Assembly: GCF_030034735.1 (NCBI RefSeq)
Contig: NZ_CP125370.1
Span: forward strand, 372,001 to 436,000
Length of the DNA: 64,000 nt
Origin: Paenibacillus sp. RC334
GTDB taxonomy: Bacteria > Bacillota > Bacilli > Paenibacillales > Paenibacillaceae
Direction of reading: 5' to 3'
Made by a program: the position numbers and the translations under genes. This document shows positions 8,514 to 17,142 of this stretch, one piece after another; the first letter of the stretch is position 1, and every line of letters begins with the position of its first letter. The notes below the pieces were generated by a model. That model saw nothing but the letters and a program-made list of their open reading frames with translations. It did no database searches and was not told where the DNA came from.

Positions 8514-9290
8514 CTATTCCTGGTCGGGTTTCCAACGTACCAGCCATTTTTCCAGCAGTAGAATAGCTACGAACATTAGCAAGCTAAGTGTAACAATAAT
8601 GCCAATGGCGGCAAAAATCAGATCCGTGCGGTAGGCTGATTTTTGCAAATTCATATAATATCCAATTCCTTCACTGGCTCCGATCCATTCCGCAATGATC
8701 GCGCCCATCACGCTGTAGGTGGCGGCAATCTTGATGCCCGAAAATACTTGTGGCAGGGAATGCGGCAGCTCCAGCTTCATGAAAATAGCCATACGGCCTG
8801 CGCCCGACATGCGCATATAGCTCATCATCGTGCGGTCCGTCCTCGTCAGCCCGTCCATGGCCGCTACAGCCACAGGAAAAAAGCAGACCAGTGTAATAAC
8901 CATCAGCTTGGGCAACACGCCAAAACCAAACCACACCATCAGCAATGGGCCGAGAGCGATGGTCGGAATGTTTTGACTAAGAATGAGCAGCGGATACAGA
9001 GCCGATTTGAGAAAAGGGATGGTATGAAGAACAATGGCGATCAATAGTCCAGTTGCTGTGCCGATAGCAAATCCCGCCAGCGTTAAGCGAACGGTAGCCC
9101 AAGTATGGGCACCAAGCAGCGCCGACTGGGCCATTCCTTCCTGCACGATCAGGGACGGAGCTGGCAGTAACCAGGATTCAACATGTAAATAGGAAACCGC
9201 CCCCTGCCAGGCGGCTAAAAAGAAGAGGACCGCCACAAGGGGCGGCCATACGCTTTTCCACCAGGATGCGCTTTTGCCTTTCGGATTCAT
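8514..9290 (-). CDS. ABC transporter permease, thiamine-precursor uptake (ThiX-like)
   Basis: This 258-residue membrane protein has about six hydrophobic helices, starting with PPLVAVLFFLAAWQ. It carries the cytoplasmic coupling loop (the EAA-like segment around LPHSLPQVFSGIKIAATYSVMGAIIAEW) of the SsuC/TauC/ThiX group. It forms the membrane channel with the downstream ATPase. Its ATG overlaps the stop of the thiamine-binding protein gene by four bases (9287-9290), indicating coupled translation within the TPP-riboswitch operon. Confidence 0.88.
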   Translation of the reverse strand: MNPKGKSASWWKSVWPPLVAVLFFLAAWQGAVSYLHVESWLLPAPSLIVQEGMAQSALLGAHTWATVRLTLAGFAIGTATGLLIAIVLHTIPFLKSALYPLLILSQNIPTIALGPLLMVWFGFGVLPKLMVITLVCFFPVAVAAMDGLTRTDRTMMSYMRMSGAGRMAIFMKLELPHSLPQVFSGIKIAATYSVMGAIIAEWIGASEGIGYYMNLQKSAYRTDLIFAAIGIIVTLSLLMFVAILLLEKWLVRWKPDQE

Positions 9291-9580
9291 GGGCGATATT
9301 TCTCGGTCAGCTTATCCATGCTGATGCCCTGCGGGTTATGTGCGATTTTGATTTGTGAAATGATGCTTGGACTGCCTGCTTCCGTCAGTGCCTCGTGCAT
9401 TTCTTTAACCACCTTCAGCAGCTCGTCCAGCTCGCCTTCCATGGTCGTATCCAATGGGTTCACCTGATGTTTGACACCGGAGCGCTGAATAACTTCAATT
9501 GCCGTATCTACATATACGTAAGAGTCCTCGTTATTGGGGGTTTTAGGAATTACTTGAATACTGAGCAGTGTGTTAGCCAT
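9287..9580 (-). CDS. Thiamine-binding protein, MTH1187/YkoF-like
   Basis: A 97-residue cytosolic protein. The pattern of LLSIQVIPKTP at the start, YVDTAIEVIQRSGVKHQVNPLDTTMEG in the middle and the IKI-H strand near the end fits the MTH1187/YkoF ferredoxin-like family. Members form tetramers that bind thiamine or its pyrimidine. It lies between the lipoprotein gene and the permease gene of a TPP-riboswitch operon, which supports the assignment. Whether it buffers the imported compound or passes it on is not known. Confidence 0.82.
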   Translation of the reverse strand: MANTLLSIQVIPKTPNNEDSYVYVDTAIEVIQRSGVKHQVNPLDTTMEGELDELLKVVKEMHEALTEAGSPSIISQIKIAHNPQGISMDKLTEKYRP

Positions 9581-9620
9581 GTGAATTCACCTGTCCTTCA
9601 TTGGATTGTTTTTAGGGAAA

Positions 9621-9796
9621 TATGGTGGTTTAAGGCGGGTGAGACCGCTCCGCGTTTCATTTGATCTTACGATCGCTGTTGCCGTGGGATTCATTGAATA
9701 AATTTAAAAGGTAAGAATCCCACGGCAAAGGCGAACGCTGCGCTTCTCCAGATTCAAATGAACCGCTGCGCTGCCAACCACCTTAAAACCATCATA
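9621..9796. repeat. 176-bp imperfect foldback repeat inside the thiamine operon
   Basis: The stretch starts TATGGTGGTTTAAGG and ends CCTTAAAACCATCATA, near-complements of each other. The two halves stay largely complementary inward to a perfect 12-base core, GCCGTGGGATTC (9681-9692) against GAATCCCACGGC (9715-9726), with a 22-base loop. The transcript would form one long hairpin between the lipoprotein and thiamine-binding genes. No coding frame fits. Size and structure resemble a MITE or bacterial intergenic foldback element. The rest of the 399-base gap (9797-9979) holds further short palindromic stretches but no gene. Confidence 0.75.
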
Positions 9797-9979
9797 TTTT
9801 TGGGTTTTATTGGTGTGGCATTTTTACAAAAGCAAAATGAACATAAAAACGAAGTGGACGGAATGGTGCTGTACAAGCGTTAGCGGTCGCTTTAAAAGCC
9901 TTCCATAGGGAAGCTCGCTTCGGAAGCATCAACCGACTGCGTAGTGGCACAAAGGTACTTTCAAGTTCGATTTACAAGA

Positions 9980-11026
9980 TTAACGCTTGGGCAGGAAGTC
10001 GTTTGTGAAGGCTTTATCGACTTCCAAAGGCTTGCTGAGCAGCTTGCGTTCGTACATCCAGTCGGAGTAGTTTTGCCATACTTCCGTTTTTTGTACGCCC
10101 CATTGGGCGGCATCGTCCTGATAACGCGGGCTTAGCCATTTTTGGCTGGCGAGTACCAGCTTTTTATCCAGTTCCGGAACCGCTTTGGTCAAGATGTCTG
10201 CGGCTTCTTCCGGGTGAGCGATGGTATATTCATAGCCTTGGGCGGTCGCGTCCATGAAGGCCTTGACCAGTTCGGGATCATTTTTAATGGTCTGTTCGTT
10301 GCTCACGATGACGGGTGTATAGTAATCCAGACTTTTGGAATAATCTTTTACATACAGCATATCCAGTGGTTCACCCCGTAGTTGGGCTTCAATCCCGGTC
10401 CATGCGTAGAAAATCCAGGCAAAGTCGATATCCCGCTTCACGGCTGTAAAATAATCGGCATTACCCATGTTGATGATCTTCACCTTGCTTACATCGCTCT
10501 TGTCTGCGTCCATGATGGATTTCATGACCGCTTCTTCTACGGGCGAACCCCAGCCGCCGTATTTTTTACCTTCAAAATCCTTCGGGCTCTTAATCCCGCG
10601 GTCAACCGGGGCTGCGAAGCCTGATGTATTATGCTGAATGACCGCAGCGATGGATACGAGCGGTACCCCTTGCGTACGAGCTTGTGTGACTCCCTCCTGA
10701 TAACTGATACCAAAAGGTACAGCATTGGAAGCAACCATTTGATCGGCTCCGCCCGAACCGGGCTGAACGATCTGGACATTCAAGCCTGCTTTTTCGTAAA
10801 ATCCTTTGTCCTTGGCGACATAGAGTCCCGTATGATTCGTATTTGGCGTCCAGTCGAGCACGACTTTAACATCCTTGAGTCCCTTGGTCGGGGAGGTCGC
10901 TTGGGTATTGGCGGCAGGAGCCGCGCCTTGTGGTGCAGAGGGGGAGCCTCCGCCGCAGGCGGTCAGAGTCAGGGTCATGAGCCACAGACTGATCAGCCCT
11001 AGGCTTAACATTTTCATGCGCTTCAT
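9980..11026 (-). CDS. Thiamine-precursor binding lipoprotein (ThiY/THI5-like)
   Basis: A 348-residue periplasmic-type binding protein of the NMT1/THI5 fold. A signal sequence ends in the lipobox LTAC, with the lipid-bearing Cys at residue 24, then GGGSPSAP. The mature start VKVVLDWTPNTNHTGLYVAKDKGFYEKAG is characteristic of HMP or formylaminopyrimidine-binding ThiY proteins. It is anchored on the outer membrane face and delivers ligand to the permease. The ATG follows AAAGGAGAG. It is the first gene behind the TPP riboswitch, so it should be shut off when thiamine pyrophosphate is plentiful. Exact ligand is inferred. Confidence 0.9.
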   Translation of the reverse strand: MKRMKMLSLGLISLWLMTLTLTACGGGSPSAPQGAAPAANTQATSPTKGLKDVKVVLDWTPNTNHTGLYVAKDKGFYEKAGLNVQIVQPGSGGADQMVASNAVPFGISYQEGVTQARTQGVPLVSIAAVIQHNTSGFAAPVDRGIKSPKDFEGKKYGGWGSPVEEAVMKSIMDADKSDVSKVKIINMGNADYFTAVKRDIDFAWIFYAWTGIEAQLRGEPLDMLYVKDYSKSLDYYTPVIVSNEQTIKNDPELVKAFMDATAQGYEYTIAHPEEAADILTKAVPELDKKLVLASQKWLSPRYQDDAAQWGVQKTEVWQNYSDWMYERKLLSKPLEVDKAFTNDFLPKR

Positions 11027-11141
11027 CGTTGTGTTCTCTCCTTTTATTACCCGTAATCCGTCGGATCAGACAGCTTATGTTTCCCATTTTACAAAAATAA
11101 CTTCTGCCGGACGCTATCTGTTCCAACAACATCATCTTCAA

Positions 11142-11173
11142 CAAAAAAAGCGCCCCGATGTTCCGGGACGCTT
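11142..11173 (-). terminator. Regulatory terminator of the TPP riboswitch
   Basis: Reading on the minus strand, AAGCGTCCCG and CGGGGCGCTT form a ten-pair stem (one G-U) with a six-base loop, followed by seven Ts. It lies about 70 bases after the aptamer and before the lipoprotein gene, as expected for the expression platform of a transcription-terminating riboswitch. Confidence 0.9.
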
Positions 11174-11239
11174 GCGCTTGTATATACCAAAGTAAGGGAT
11201 GGCCCGCCGTAATAAGAAAAAAGGGGCGCATCTTGCTTA

Positions 11240-11330
11240 AGCATTCCTACGCTGGCATTACCCAGATCAGGTTGTAAGGGTCAGTGTCTTGGGACACACT
11301 CTCAGCCGGCCGATTCCAGCACCCCTGGCA
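11240..11330 (-). ncRNA. TPP riboswitch (THI element)
   Basis: On the minus strand the conserved blocks appear in order: AGGGGTGC, the CTGAGA loop, ACCCTTACAACCTGATCTGG and GTAATGCCAGCGTAGG. These are the P1/P2/P3/P4/P5 core elements of the thiamine-pyrophosphate aptamer, with a short P3 hairpin. It precedes the thiamine-precursor transporter and has a terminator downstream, so TPP binding should stop transcription. Confidence 0.97.
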
Positions 11331-11373
11331 TTGTATAGTCGAATGGGTTATTCAATTCGGGTTTACTACGACG

Positions 11374-11402
11374 ATTATATGCCTAGAAGGCGGGTCTGTC
11401 CA
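11374..11402 (-). promoter_or_regulatory. Promoter of the TPP-riboswitch operon
   Basis: On the minus strand TGGACA (11397-11402) and TATAAT (11374-11379) are 17 bases apart, close to the sigma-A consensus. Transcription would start about 40 bases before the aptamer. Confidence 0.75.
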
Positions 11403-11601
11403 GCATTGGGGAAGAAGTGACGGTTCATTTGCTGTACGCTAGGGTACACTTTTACTGTGAGCTTTGTTCTGAAAATGACCATGATCCCATCGGTTGATGT
11501 TGTTTTACAGAACTGCCGCAGGTATGGTTTGATGAGCTGGTGTCGGATCATGGCATGGGCATTCACAGGAATTCTAATTTGCGAAAAGGAGTTGTTGTAC
11601 C

Positions 11602-12036
11602 GTGGGTAAAACGGAAACATTGGATCGCAGCCAACTGGAACAAGCCATTGTAAAGGCTTTGGATAACAACAAATTTTGCTCGTTGGGTACAGTAGAAGGC
11701 GGCAAGCCGAAGGTGCGCTATATGGCTCTTTTTAACGAAGGGCTGAACATTCATCTCGCGACAGATCGCAAAACACATAAGGTGGAAGAGCTGAAGGATA
11801 ATCCAAACGCTTATCTGCTGCTGGGCTATGAGGTTGGCGGTACGAAGGAAGTCGTGGAGGTTGAGGCTACTGTCCGGGTAACGGCTGACGAGGGACTCCG
11901 CAAACAAGTGTGGAATGATTCGTTGAAGGAATGGTTTTCTGGCCCGGATGACCCCGATTATGTCATTCTGGATGTGAATCCGACTCGTATTGAGTATGTG
12001 GGTAAGCAAACCGGACGTCAGGTGTGGGAGAAATAG
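11602..12036 (+). CDS. Pyridoxamine 5'-phosphate oxidase-like FMN-binding protein
   Basis: A 144-residue split-barrel flavoprotein of the general-stress-protein-26/PPOX-like group. The strand pattern NKFCSLGTVEGGKPKVRYMAL, then IHLATDRKTHKVEELKDNPNAYLLLGY, is typical: it binds FMN at a dimer interface. The start is GTG with an AAAAGGAG site ten bases before. Known relatives include flavin reductases and proteins of no assigned reaction, so the substrate is not given. It is a single-gene unit between the riboswitch region and a clear terminator. Confidence 0.82.
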   Translation: MGKTETLDRSQLEQAIVKALDNNKFCSLGTVEGGKPKVRYMALFNEGLNIHLATDRKTHKVEELKDNPNAYLLLGYEVGGTKEVVEVEATVRVTADEGLRKQVWNDSLKEWFSGPDDPDYVILDVNPTRIEYVGKQTGRQVWEK

Positions 12037-12055
12037 AATTGGATAGAATATGAGG

Positions 12056-12098
12056 AAACCAGCAATTCTCCGAGTTATTTGGGAGGTTTGCTGGTTTT
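12056..12098 (+). terminator. Terminator after the PPOX-like gene
   Basis: AAACCAGCAA and TTGCTGGTTT form the outer stem, with an inner CTCC/GGAG helix, followed by Ts. Confidence 0.88.
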
Positions 12099-12258
12099 TA
12101 TGTTTGCGGAAAATTAATTATTTTTTCATAAATAAATGGAGTAAATGACTACTCTTTTGTCCGGCGTTGGATTAAAATAGGAATGGTGGGCTCAAAGCTT
12201 ACATATATGTGCAAAAGTATGTGTATGAGGCCTACATCTTAATGAGGAGGGATATATT

Positions 12259-14361
12259 TTGATATTTCATAAAAAATGGTTTAGAGGGCTTACAGCAGCA
12301 GTCGTTGCCTGTAACATGCTGGTGTTTTCAGCCGCTCCGTCTTGGGCTGCCAGCGAATCCAAGGATAGCGGTACAGTGAATTTGCGGATCATGGAAACAA
12401 CGGATATTCATGCGGCCTTGATGAATTACGATTACTATGCGGACAAGGAAACGAACGAATATGGCTTGATTAACACAGCTGGACTGATCCAGCAGGCGCG
12501 CAGTGAAACGAGAAACAGCCTGTTGTTCGATAACGGCGACTTGTTGCAGGGCAATCCACTGGGTGATTATATGGCCAGAAGCAAAACCTTCGAGAAAGAA
12601 GGCGGTGTCCATCCAGTCTACAAGATGATGAACTTTATGGGCTATGATGCGGCTACGGTGGGGAACCACGAATTTAACTATGGTCTCGACTTTTTGGAAA
12701 GATCACTCAAGGGAGCTGATTTTCCTTACGTAAATGCGAATGTGTATTACGATGATGGGGGCCAAGGGACTAAAAATTATTTTACCCCTTATCGGATTCT
12801 TGATAAAACGGTAACGGATGAGAAGGGGAAAGAGTATACGCTCAAAGTGGGCGTGATTGGCTTGGTAACGCCCCAAATTACACAATGGGATGAAGGCAAT
12901 TTGAAGGGAAAGGTCGTTACCAAGGACATTGTGGAAACGGCAAAAAAGTTTATTCCTCAAATGAAAACCGAGGGTGCTGACATTATTATTGTGCTGGCAC
13001 ACACAGGTTATGAGGATGTACCGCAGACTCCGATGATGGAAAATGCCGTTAAATATTTGAGCAAGGTAGACGGAATTAACGCTATTTTATTTGGACACGC
13101 GCATAAATCCTTCCCCGGCCCTGATTTTAAAGAAATGAGCGGTGTAGACCTGGATAAAGGAACGATCAATGGTGTGCCGGCTGTAGAAGCTTCCTCATGG
13201 GGCAAGGAGCTAGGTATTATTGACCTGACCCTGGAAAAGAAAAAATACGAGTGGAACGTAACAAATTCACAGTCTGAAGTGCGTCCGGTTGTGAATCCCA
13301 AAACTCAGGCTGTGCAGATGAATCCTGAGTTTAAACTGGTAGATGCGATCAAGGAAGAGCATACAGGAACGCTGGATTATGTTCGTCAACCGGTAGGAAC
13401 CACAACCGCACCGATTAACAGTTATTTTGCATTAGTGCAGGATGACCCATCCATTCAGATTGTGACGAATGCACAAAAATGGTACGTACAGAACCATCTT
13501 AAAGGGACCGAATACGAAAATCTTCCCGTATTGTCGGCTGGCGCCCCATTCAAGGCTGGTGGCCGAAACGGTGCCGAGTATTACACCAACATTCCTGAAG
13601 GCACGATAGCCATTAAAAACGTGTCCGATCTGTACGTGTACCCGAACACGGTTCAGGCCGTAGAAGTTACCGGTGCTGAAATTCAGGAATGGCTGGAGTG
13701 GTCTGCGGGCCAGTTCAACCATATCGATCCAAAGAAAACCGAGGAACAATCGCTGATTAACAAAGATTTCCCTACCTACAATTTTGATGTCATTGACGGT
13801 GTGAAGTACCAGATTGATGTGACTCAGCCTGCACGATATGATGCCAAGGGAACCGTTATTGATCCTTCTGCTCATCGTATCAAGGATTTACAATACAACG
13901 GGAAAGCAATTGATCCTGCACAGAAATTTATCGTAGCGACCAACAACTATCGTGCTTCCTCATCCAAACTGGCAAATCCGGATGGCAAACGCATTGTGAT
14001 GGCAGCACCGGACGAAAGCCGCCAAGTCGTTATTGATTACATCCGTACGAACGGAACGATTAATCCGGCTGCGGATGGCAACTGGTCTATTGCTCCTTTC
14101 GGTGAGACTAAGGTTACCTTCGAATCCTCGCCTGATGCAAAAGACGTGCTTGCCGGAAACCAGCAAATTTCATTCCTCGGCAGCGCGGCTGACGGCTTTG
14201 CAAAATACAGCTTGAAAGCTGGCGCGAAGCCCAATGCAGCAACGACTCCTGTAAAGGAAACCGTGACTCCAGCGAAGGCAACAGCGAAGTCTGCCGTAAA
14301 AGCAACCAAACCTGCGGTAGCTCAACCAGCTAAAACAACCAAACCGAAGGCTTCCAAATAA
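12259..14361 (+). CDS. cpdB: Secreted 2',3'-cyclic-nucleotide phosphodiesterase / 3'-nucleotidase
   Basis: A 700-residue exported phosphoesterase. A signal peptide (KKWFRG, a hydrophobic core, then SWA-ASES at about 31) precedes a calcineurin-like metallophosphatase domain. Metal motifs are TTDIHAAL (Asp49, His51), NGDLLQGNP (Asp94), GNHEFN (Asn136, His137), AHTGYE and GHAHKSFPG. A C-terminal 5'-nucleotidase domain follows from about 370. The last 45 residues are Ala/Pro/Lys/Thr-rich (VKETVTPAKATAKSAVKATK), suggesting electrostatic wall attachment. No LPxTG motif is seen. It would release nucleosides and phosphate from extracellular nucleotides. Translation starts at TTG behind GAGGAGGG; the unit is monocistronic. 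Confidence 0.92.
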   Translation: MIFHKKWFRGLTAAVVACNMLVFSAAPSWAASESKDSGTVNLRIMETTDIHAALMNYDYYADKETNEYGLINTAGLIQQARSETRNSLLFDNGDLLQGNPLGDYMARSKTFEKEGGVHPVYKMMNFMGYDAATVGNHEFNYGLDFLERSLKGADFPYVNANVYYDDGGQGTKNYFTPYRILDKTVTDEKGKEYTLKVGVIGLVTPQITQWDEGNLKGKVVTKDIVETAKKFIPQMKTEGADIIIVLAHTGYEDVPQTPMMENAVKYLSKVDGINAILFGHAHKSFPGPDFKEMSGVDLDKGTINGVPAVEASSWGKELGIIDLTLEKKKYEWNVTNSQSEVRPVVNPKTQAVQMNPEFKLVDAIKEEHTGTLDYVRQPVGTTTAPINSYFALVQDDPSIQIVTNAQKWYVQNHLKGTEYENLPVLSAGAPFKAGGRNGAEYYTNIPEGTIAIKNVSDLYVYPNTVQAVEVTGAEIQEWLEWSAGQFNHIDPKKTEEQSLINKDFPTYNFDVIDGVKYQIDVTQPARYDAKGTVIDPSAHRIKDLQYNGKAIDPAQKFIVATNNYRASSSKLANPDGKRIVMAAPDESRQVVIDYIRTNGTINPAADGNWSIAPFGETKVTFESSPDAKDVLAGNQQISFLGSAADGFAKYSLKAGAKPNAATTPVKETVTPAKATAKSAVKATKPAVAQPAKTTKPKASK

Positions 14362-14395
14362 GTCTGGGTTTCTGGGTCCATTTAAATTCAAAATG

Positions 14396-14436
14396 AAGCA
14401 GCAAGTCTCCGTAGCCGAGAGACTTGCTGCTTTTTA
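14396..14436 (+). terminator. Terminator after cpdB
   Basis: AAGCAGCAAGTCTC and GAGACTTGCTGCTT form a 14-pair stem with a short loop, then a T run. Confidence 0.92.
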
Positions 14437-14634
14437 GTTTCCACGGACAACGGTACTTGAATTTATAAATGGTGCAAAAGGCTTTATTTTTTGTCGAATA
14501 TACACTTAAGTCCTAGGTTGTAGCCGAAAATAACCTTATTTTTTGTAAAAACACGTAATTATATAGTTCTTTTGTTCTAGTTATTTGTGATATAATGGTG
14601 AAAAAACCGGAAAATTGTTCCGAGGAGGACCATT

Positions 14635-15696
14635 ATGACTTGCAGCAATTGCAGCATCATATTACCTATTAAGGACCAGGGATTGCTGAAAATCAGGCAT
14701 TCCAGGGTGTCGCTTACTCAAGTGCTGGGCAACTTGGGTATGCTGTCGGAACAAATGAAACAGGAACAAGGGCGCGAGGACGGCATTGCGTTTCGCTATG
14801 ACAGTCCTGCGGAGCTGGAGCAATTGATGGACAGACTTGCTTGTCTGCCGAAGGAATGGTTGTTACATATAGAGGTTGTGGTGACCGGATCGTTTCATGT
14901 CGAAGGGTATGAGGATTGGCTTCCATTCAGCCAACTGCAAGCACGAATCAAGCATCCAGATGTCATGAATGTTATTGTGGATCAGAGCTTTTCCAGCCAT
15001 ATGCAGCCTATTATTGACCACAAGCTGGACATTATCGGGTTTGAATTTTTGTTGCGTCCGTCACATCCACAGAGACCCTTTCAGCCTTTTCGGCTGTTTG
15101 AAATCGCACGTGAAGCCGGATTACACGCTCATCTGGATCGGTCGGCCCGTATTTCTGCGATTGAAAAAAGTGCAACATGCCTTCCTGCGGGAATCAAACG
15201 TTTTATTAACTTTCTTCCTTCCACCATTTATAATCCGACCTACTGCTTGCATCATACCTTTGAGACGATTGACCGGTTGTGCATGAATGCGGAGGATTTT
15301 GTATTTGAAGTTGTAGAGACGGAAGAAATAAATGATCTGAATTTTTTGCATCGAATTTTTGAACAATATCGAAAAGGGGGAGTTTCCGTGGCATTGGATG
15401 ACGTGGGAGCAGGGTATTCTACGACAGAGCTGATGAATCGGCTCCAGCCGGATTATGTGAAAATTGACCGGAGTTTAATTAATGGCTGCTACCGTAACAG
15501 TGACCAGCAACGACAAATTACGGGGATCGTGGAATCGGCCTTTCATTTTGGCGGTCAAGTGCTGGCTGAAGGAGTCGAGCAGATGGAAGATTTTGAGTTT
15601 TGTCGTGAATCAGGAGTATCGCTGGCTCAGGGTTATTTATTTGGTAAGCCGAATCCGAATCCGCCCTCCAATTTTATGCTTAGTAGCGTAATATAG
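14635..15696 (+). CDS. EAL-domain protein, probable c-di-GMP phosphodiesterase
   Basis: A 353-residue cytosolic protein. Residues 1-125 hold an unrecognised N-terminal region starting with a Cys-rich segment (MTCSNCSIILP). An EAL domain runs from about 130 to the end. The signature is EFLLRP, with Glu137 kept. Later motifs are DDVGAGYS (metal-binding Asp pair), YVKIDRSLI, EGVEQ (second Glu) and AQGYLFGKP. The listed acidic and lysine positions appear present, so c-di-GMP hydrolysis is plausible; EFL for EAL is a common variant. A TATAAT with extended TG lies at 14588-14596. The gene stands alone and ends at a repeat-borne terminator. Confidence 0.87.
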   Translation: MTCSNCSIILPIKDQGLLKIRHSRVSLTQVLGNLGMLSEQMKQEQGREDGIAFRYDSPAELEQLMDRLACLPKEWLLHIEVVVTGSFHVEGYEDWLPFSQLQARIKHPDVMNVIVDQSFSSHMQPIIDHKLDIIGFEFLLRPSHPQRPFQPFRLFEIAREAGLHAHLDRSARISAIEKSATCLPAGIKRFINFLPSTIYNPTYCLHHTFETIDRLCMNAEDFVFEVVETEEINDLNFLHRIFEQYRKGGVSVALDDVGAGYSTTELMNRLQPDYVKIDRSLINGCYRNSDQQRQITGIVESAFHFGGQVLAEGVEQMEDFEFCRESGVSLAQGYLFGKPNPNPPSNFMLSSVI

Positions 15697-15747
15697 TCAG
15701 AAACAAATTTAAGTAGACGTAGTCTATAAAAAGTGGAGCTTTAAATA

Positions 15748-15858
15748 GGGCTGTCCCATAAGCAAATTTCAACCGTATTGGACAGTGCTTATATCACCAT
15801 TAATGTAAAAAAACGCGAGTTGCAGAGGTTTTTTCACCCCTGCAACTCGCGTTTTTTG
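15748..15858 (+). repeat. Left copy of an inverted, terminator-bearing repeat
   Basis: The segment begins GGGCTGTCCCATAAGC, passes ATTGGACAGT and ends in a long hairpin: 21 bases ending TTGCAGAGG (15808-15828) pair with 15837-15857 around a short loop, flanked by A and T runs. A related segment lies in opposite orientation at 19129-19236. It terminates the EAL gene. The rest of the gap to 16000 holds a second hairpin-like stretch (TTGCCCA/TGGGCAA, about 15866-15894) and no gene. Confidence 0.7.
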
Positions 15859-16000
15859 GTCTATGCTTGCCCACCTGAGCAAGTTATGGGCAAGCGAAAG
15901 CCACCCTGCCTCCAATTTTACCTGGTAAGGAACGTTAAAAAACCGGAGGCAGTTACGACATGTTTTATTTTTAAAGTAAAGATTGACGTTTTGAAGACAA

Positions 16001-16057
16001 ATGGATACAGTGTATTGTATAGGAAACAGTGTTTCTTTCGCAATACACTGTATCCAT
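16001..16057 (+). promoter_or_regulatory. Perfect 17-bp inverted repeat, candidate operator of the oxidoreductase cassette
   Basis: ATGGATACAGTGTATTG (16001-16017) is repeated as its exact complement at 16041-16057, with a 23-base centre. A TTGACG box lies at 15983-15988 and a -10-like TATTGTAT inside the left arm. The arms are about 40 to 97 bases before the ATG at 16098. Such a paired site suits a dimeric repressor of TetR or MarR type, but no regulator gene is adjacent. Confidence 0.65.
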
Positions 16058-16097
16058 ACTAGGTAAAAAGTTTAACATTACAGGGAGGACAACCAAA

Positions 16098-17111
16098 ATG
16101 AAAGCAGTGCAACTGAAAAACGGTTTTGGCTTTGAAGAGTTAGCCTTGACGGAACTCGACATACCGGTGCCGGGACGGCTGGAAGTCCTGATCCGCATAA
16201 GGGCAGCGTCTCTTAATTATCGAGATTTGGTAATACTTAATGGAGTAATGCCGATCGGCATTCAATTTCCCTTCATTCCGTTATCCGATGGAGCGGGTGA
16301 AATTGTGGCTGTGGGGGAAGGGGTGACAAAATTTCAGGTTGGACAAAGGGTAGCGGGAAATTTCCAACAGAAATTCATTGGCGGGAGCACCAGAGCGGAG
16401 GTATTAAAGGACAGTCTGGGAGGCCCGCTCAGTGGAGTGGCGGCTGAATATATCGTTCTACATGAAGAAGGGGTCGTCGCCATTCCGGATCACCTTTCTT
16501 GGGAGGAGGCTTCCACCTTGCCGATTGCGGCATTAACCGCATGGAGCATGCTGATGGAATCCGGCGGGCTGCGAGCGGGGGATACGGTGCTCTTACAAGG
16601 AACAGGCGGTGTTTCCATCTTTGGGCTTCAATTCTCTCTGATGGCGGGAGCACGGGTAATTATCACATCGAGCAGCAATGACAAGCTGGAACGGGCAAAA
16701 GCTCTCGGCGCATGGCAGACAATCAACTATTCGGAAGTTCCCGAGTGGGATAAGGTGGCTCTGGAACTGACAGGCGGCGGAGTCGACCATGTCCTGGATG
16801 TAGGGGGAGCGGCAACAATGGCGCAATCCATCAATGCACTTCGTACCGGAGGGACTGTGAGCATGGTCGGATTCTTATCGGGCTTGACCATTCCTGAGTT
16901 CGATGTCACCAGCATTTTGCAGAAGGCTGCGACGATTCGCGGCAGCCAAGTCGGTAACCGGGAACATTTCGAAAACATGAATCGTGCCATTTCCCGCCAT
17001 CGTTTACATCCTGTCATCGACCGGGTATTCCCGCTCAGCCGAATCGGCGAAGCCTTCGCACTTTTGGCTGAAGGAAAACAGTATTTCGGTAAAATCGTCG
17101 TTCAAATATAA
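16098..17111 (+). CDS. Zinc-free MDR-family NAD(P)-dependent oxidoreductase
   Basis: A 337-residue medium-chain dehydrogenase/reductase. The GroES-like N-terminal half (residues 1-about 125) contains LNYRDLVILNGV. The Rossmann half has VLLQGTGGVSIFGLQ for the nucleotide. The usual zinc-ligand Cys/His/Cys set is missing, and the sequence fits the quinone-reductase/alcohol-dehydrogenase-like zinc-free branch. The ATG at 16098 follows GGGAGG. It is first in a three-gene run with the SMP-30-like and SDR genes, behind a large palindromic operator. The three may act on one xenobiotic or lactone substrate, which is inference. Confidence 0.85.
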   Translation: MKAVQLKNGFGFEELALTELDIPVPGRLEVLIRIRAASLNYRDLVILNGVMPIGIQFPFIPLSDGAGEIVAVGEGVTKFQVGQRVAGNFQQKFIGGSTRAEVLKDSLGGPLSGVAAEYIVLHEEGVVAIPDHLSWEEASTLPIAALTAWSMLMESGGLRAGDTVLLQGTGGVSIFGLQFSLMAGARVIITSSSNDKLERAKALGAWQTINYSEVPEWDKVALELTGGGVDHVLDVGGAATMAQSINALRTGGTVSMVGFLSGLTIPEFDVTSILQKAATIRGSQVGNREHFENMNRAISRHRLHPVIDRVFPLSRIGEAFALLAEGKQYFGKIVVQI

Positions 17112-17142
17112 ATATTATTCACATCACATAGGAGGCACTCTA

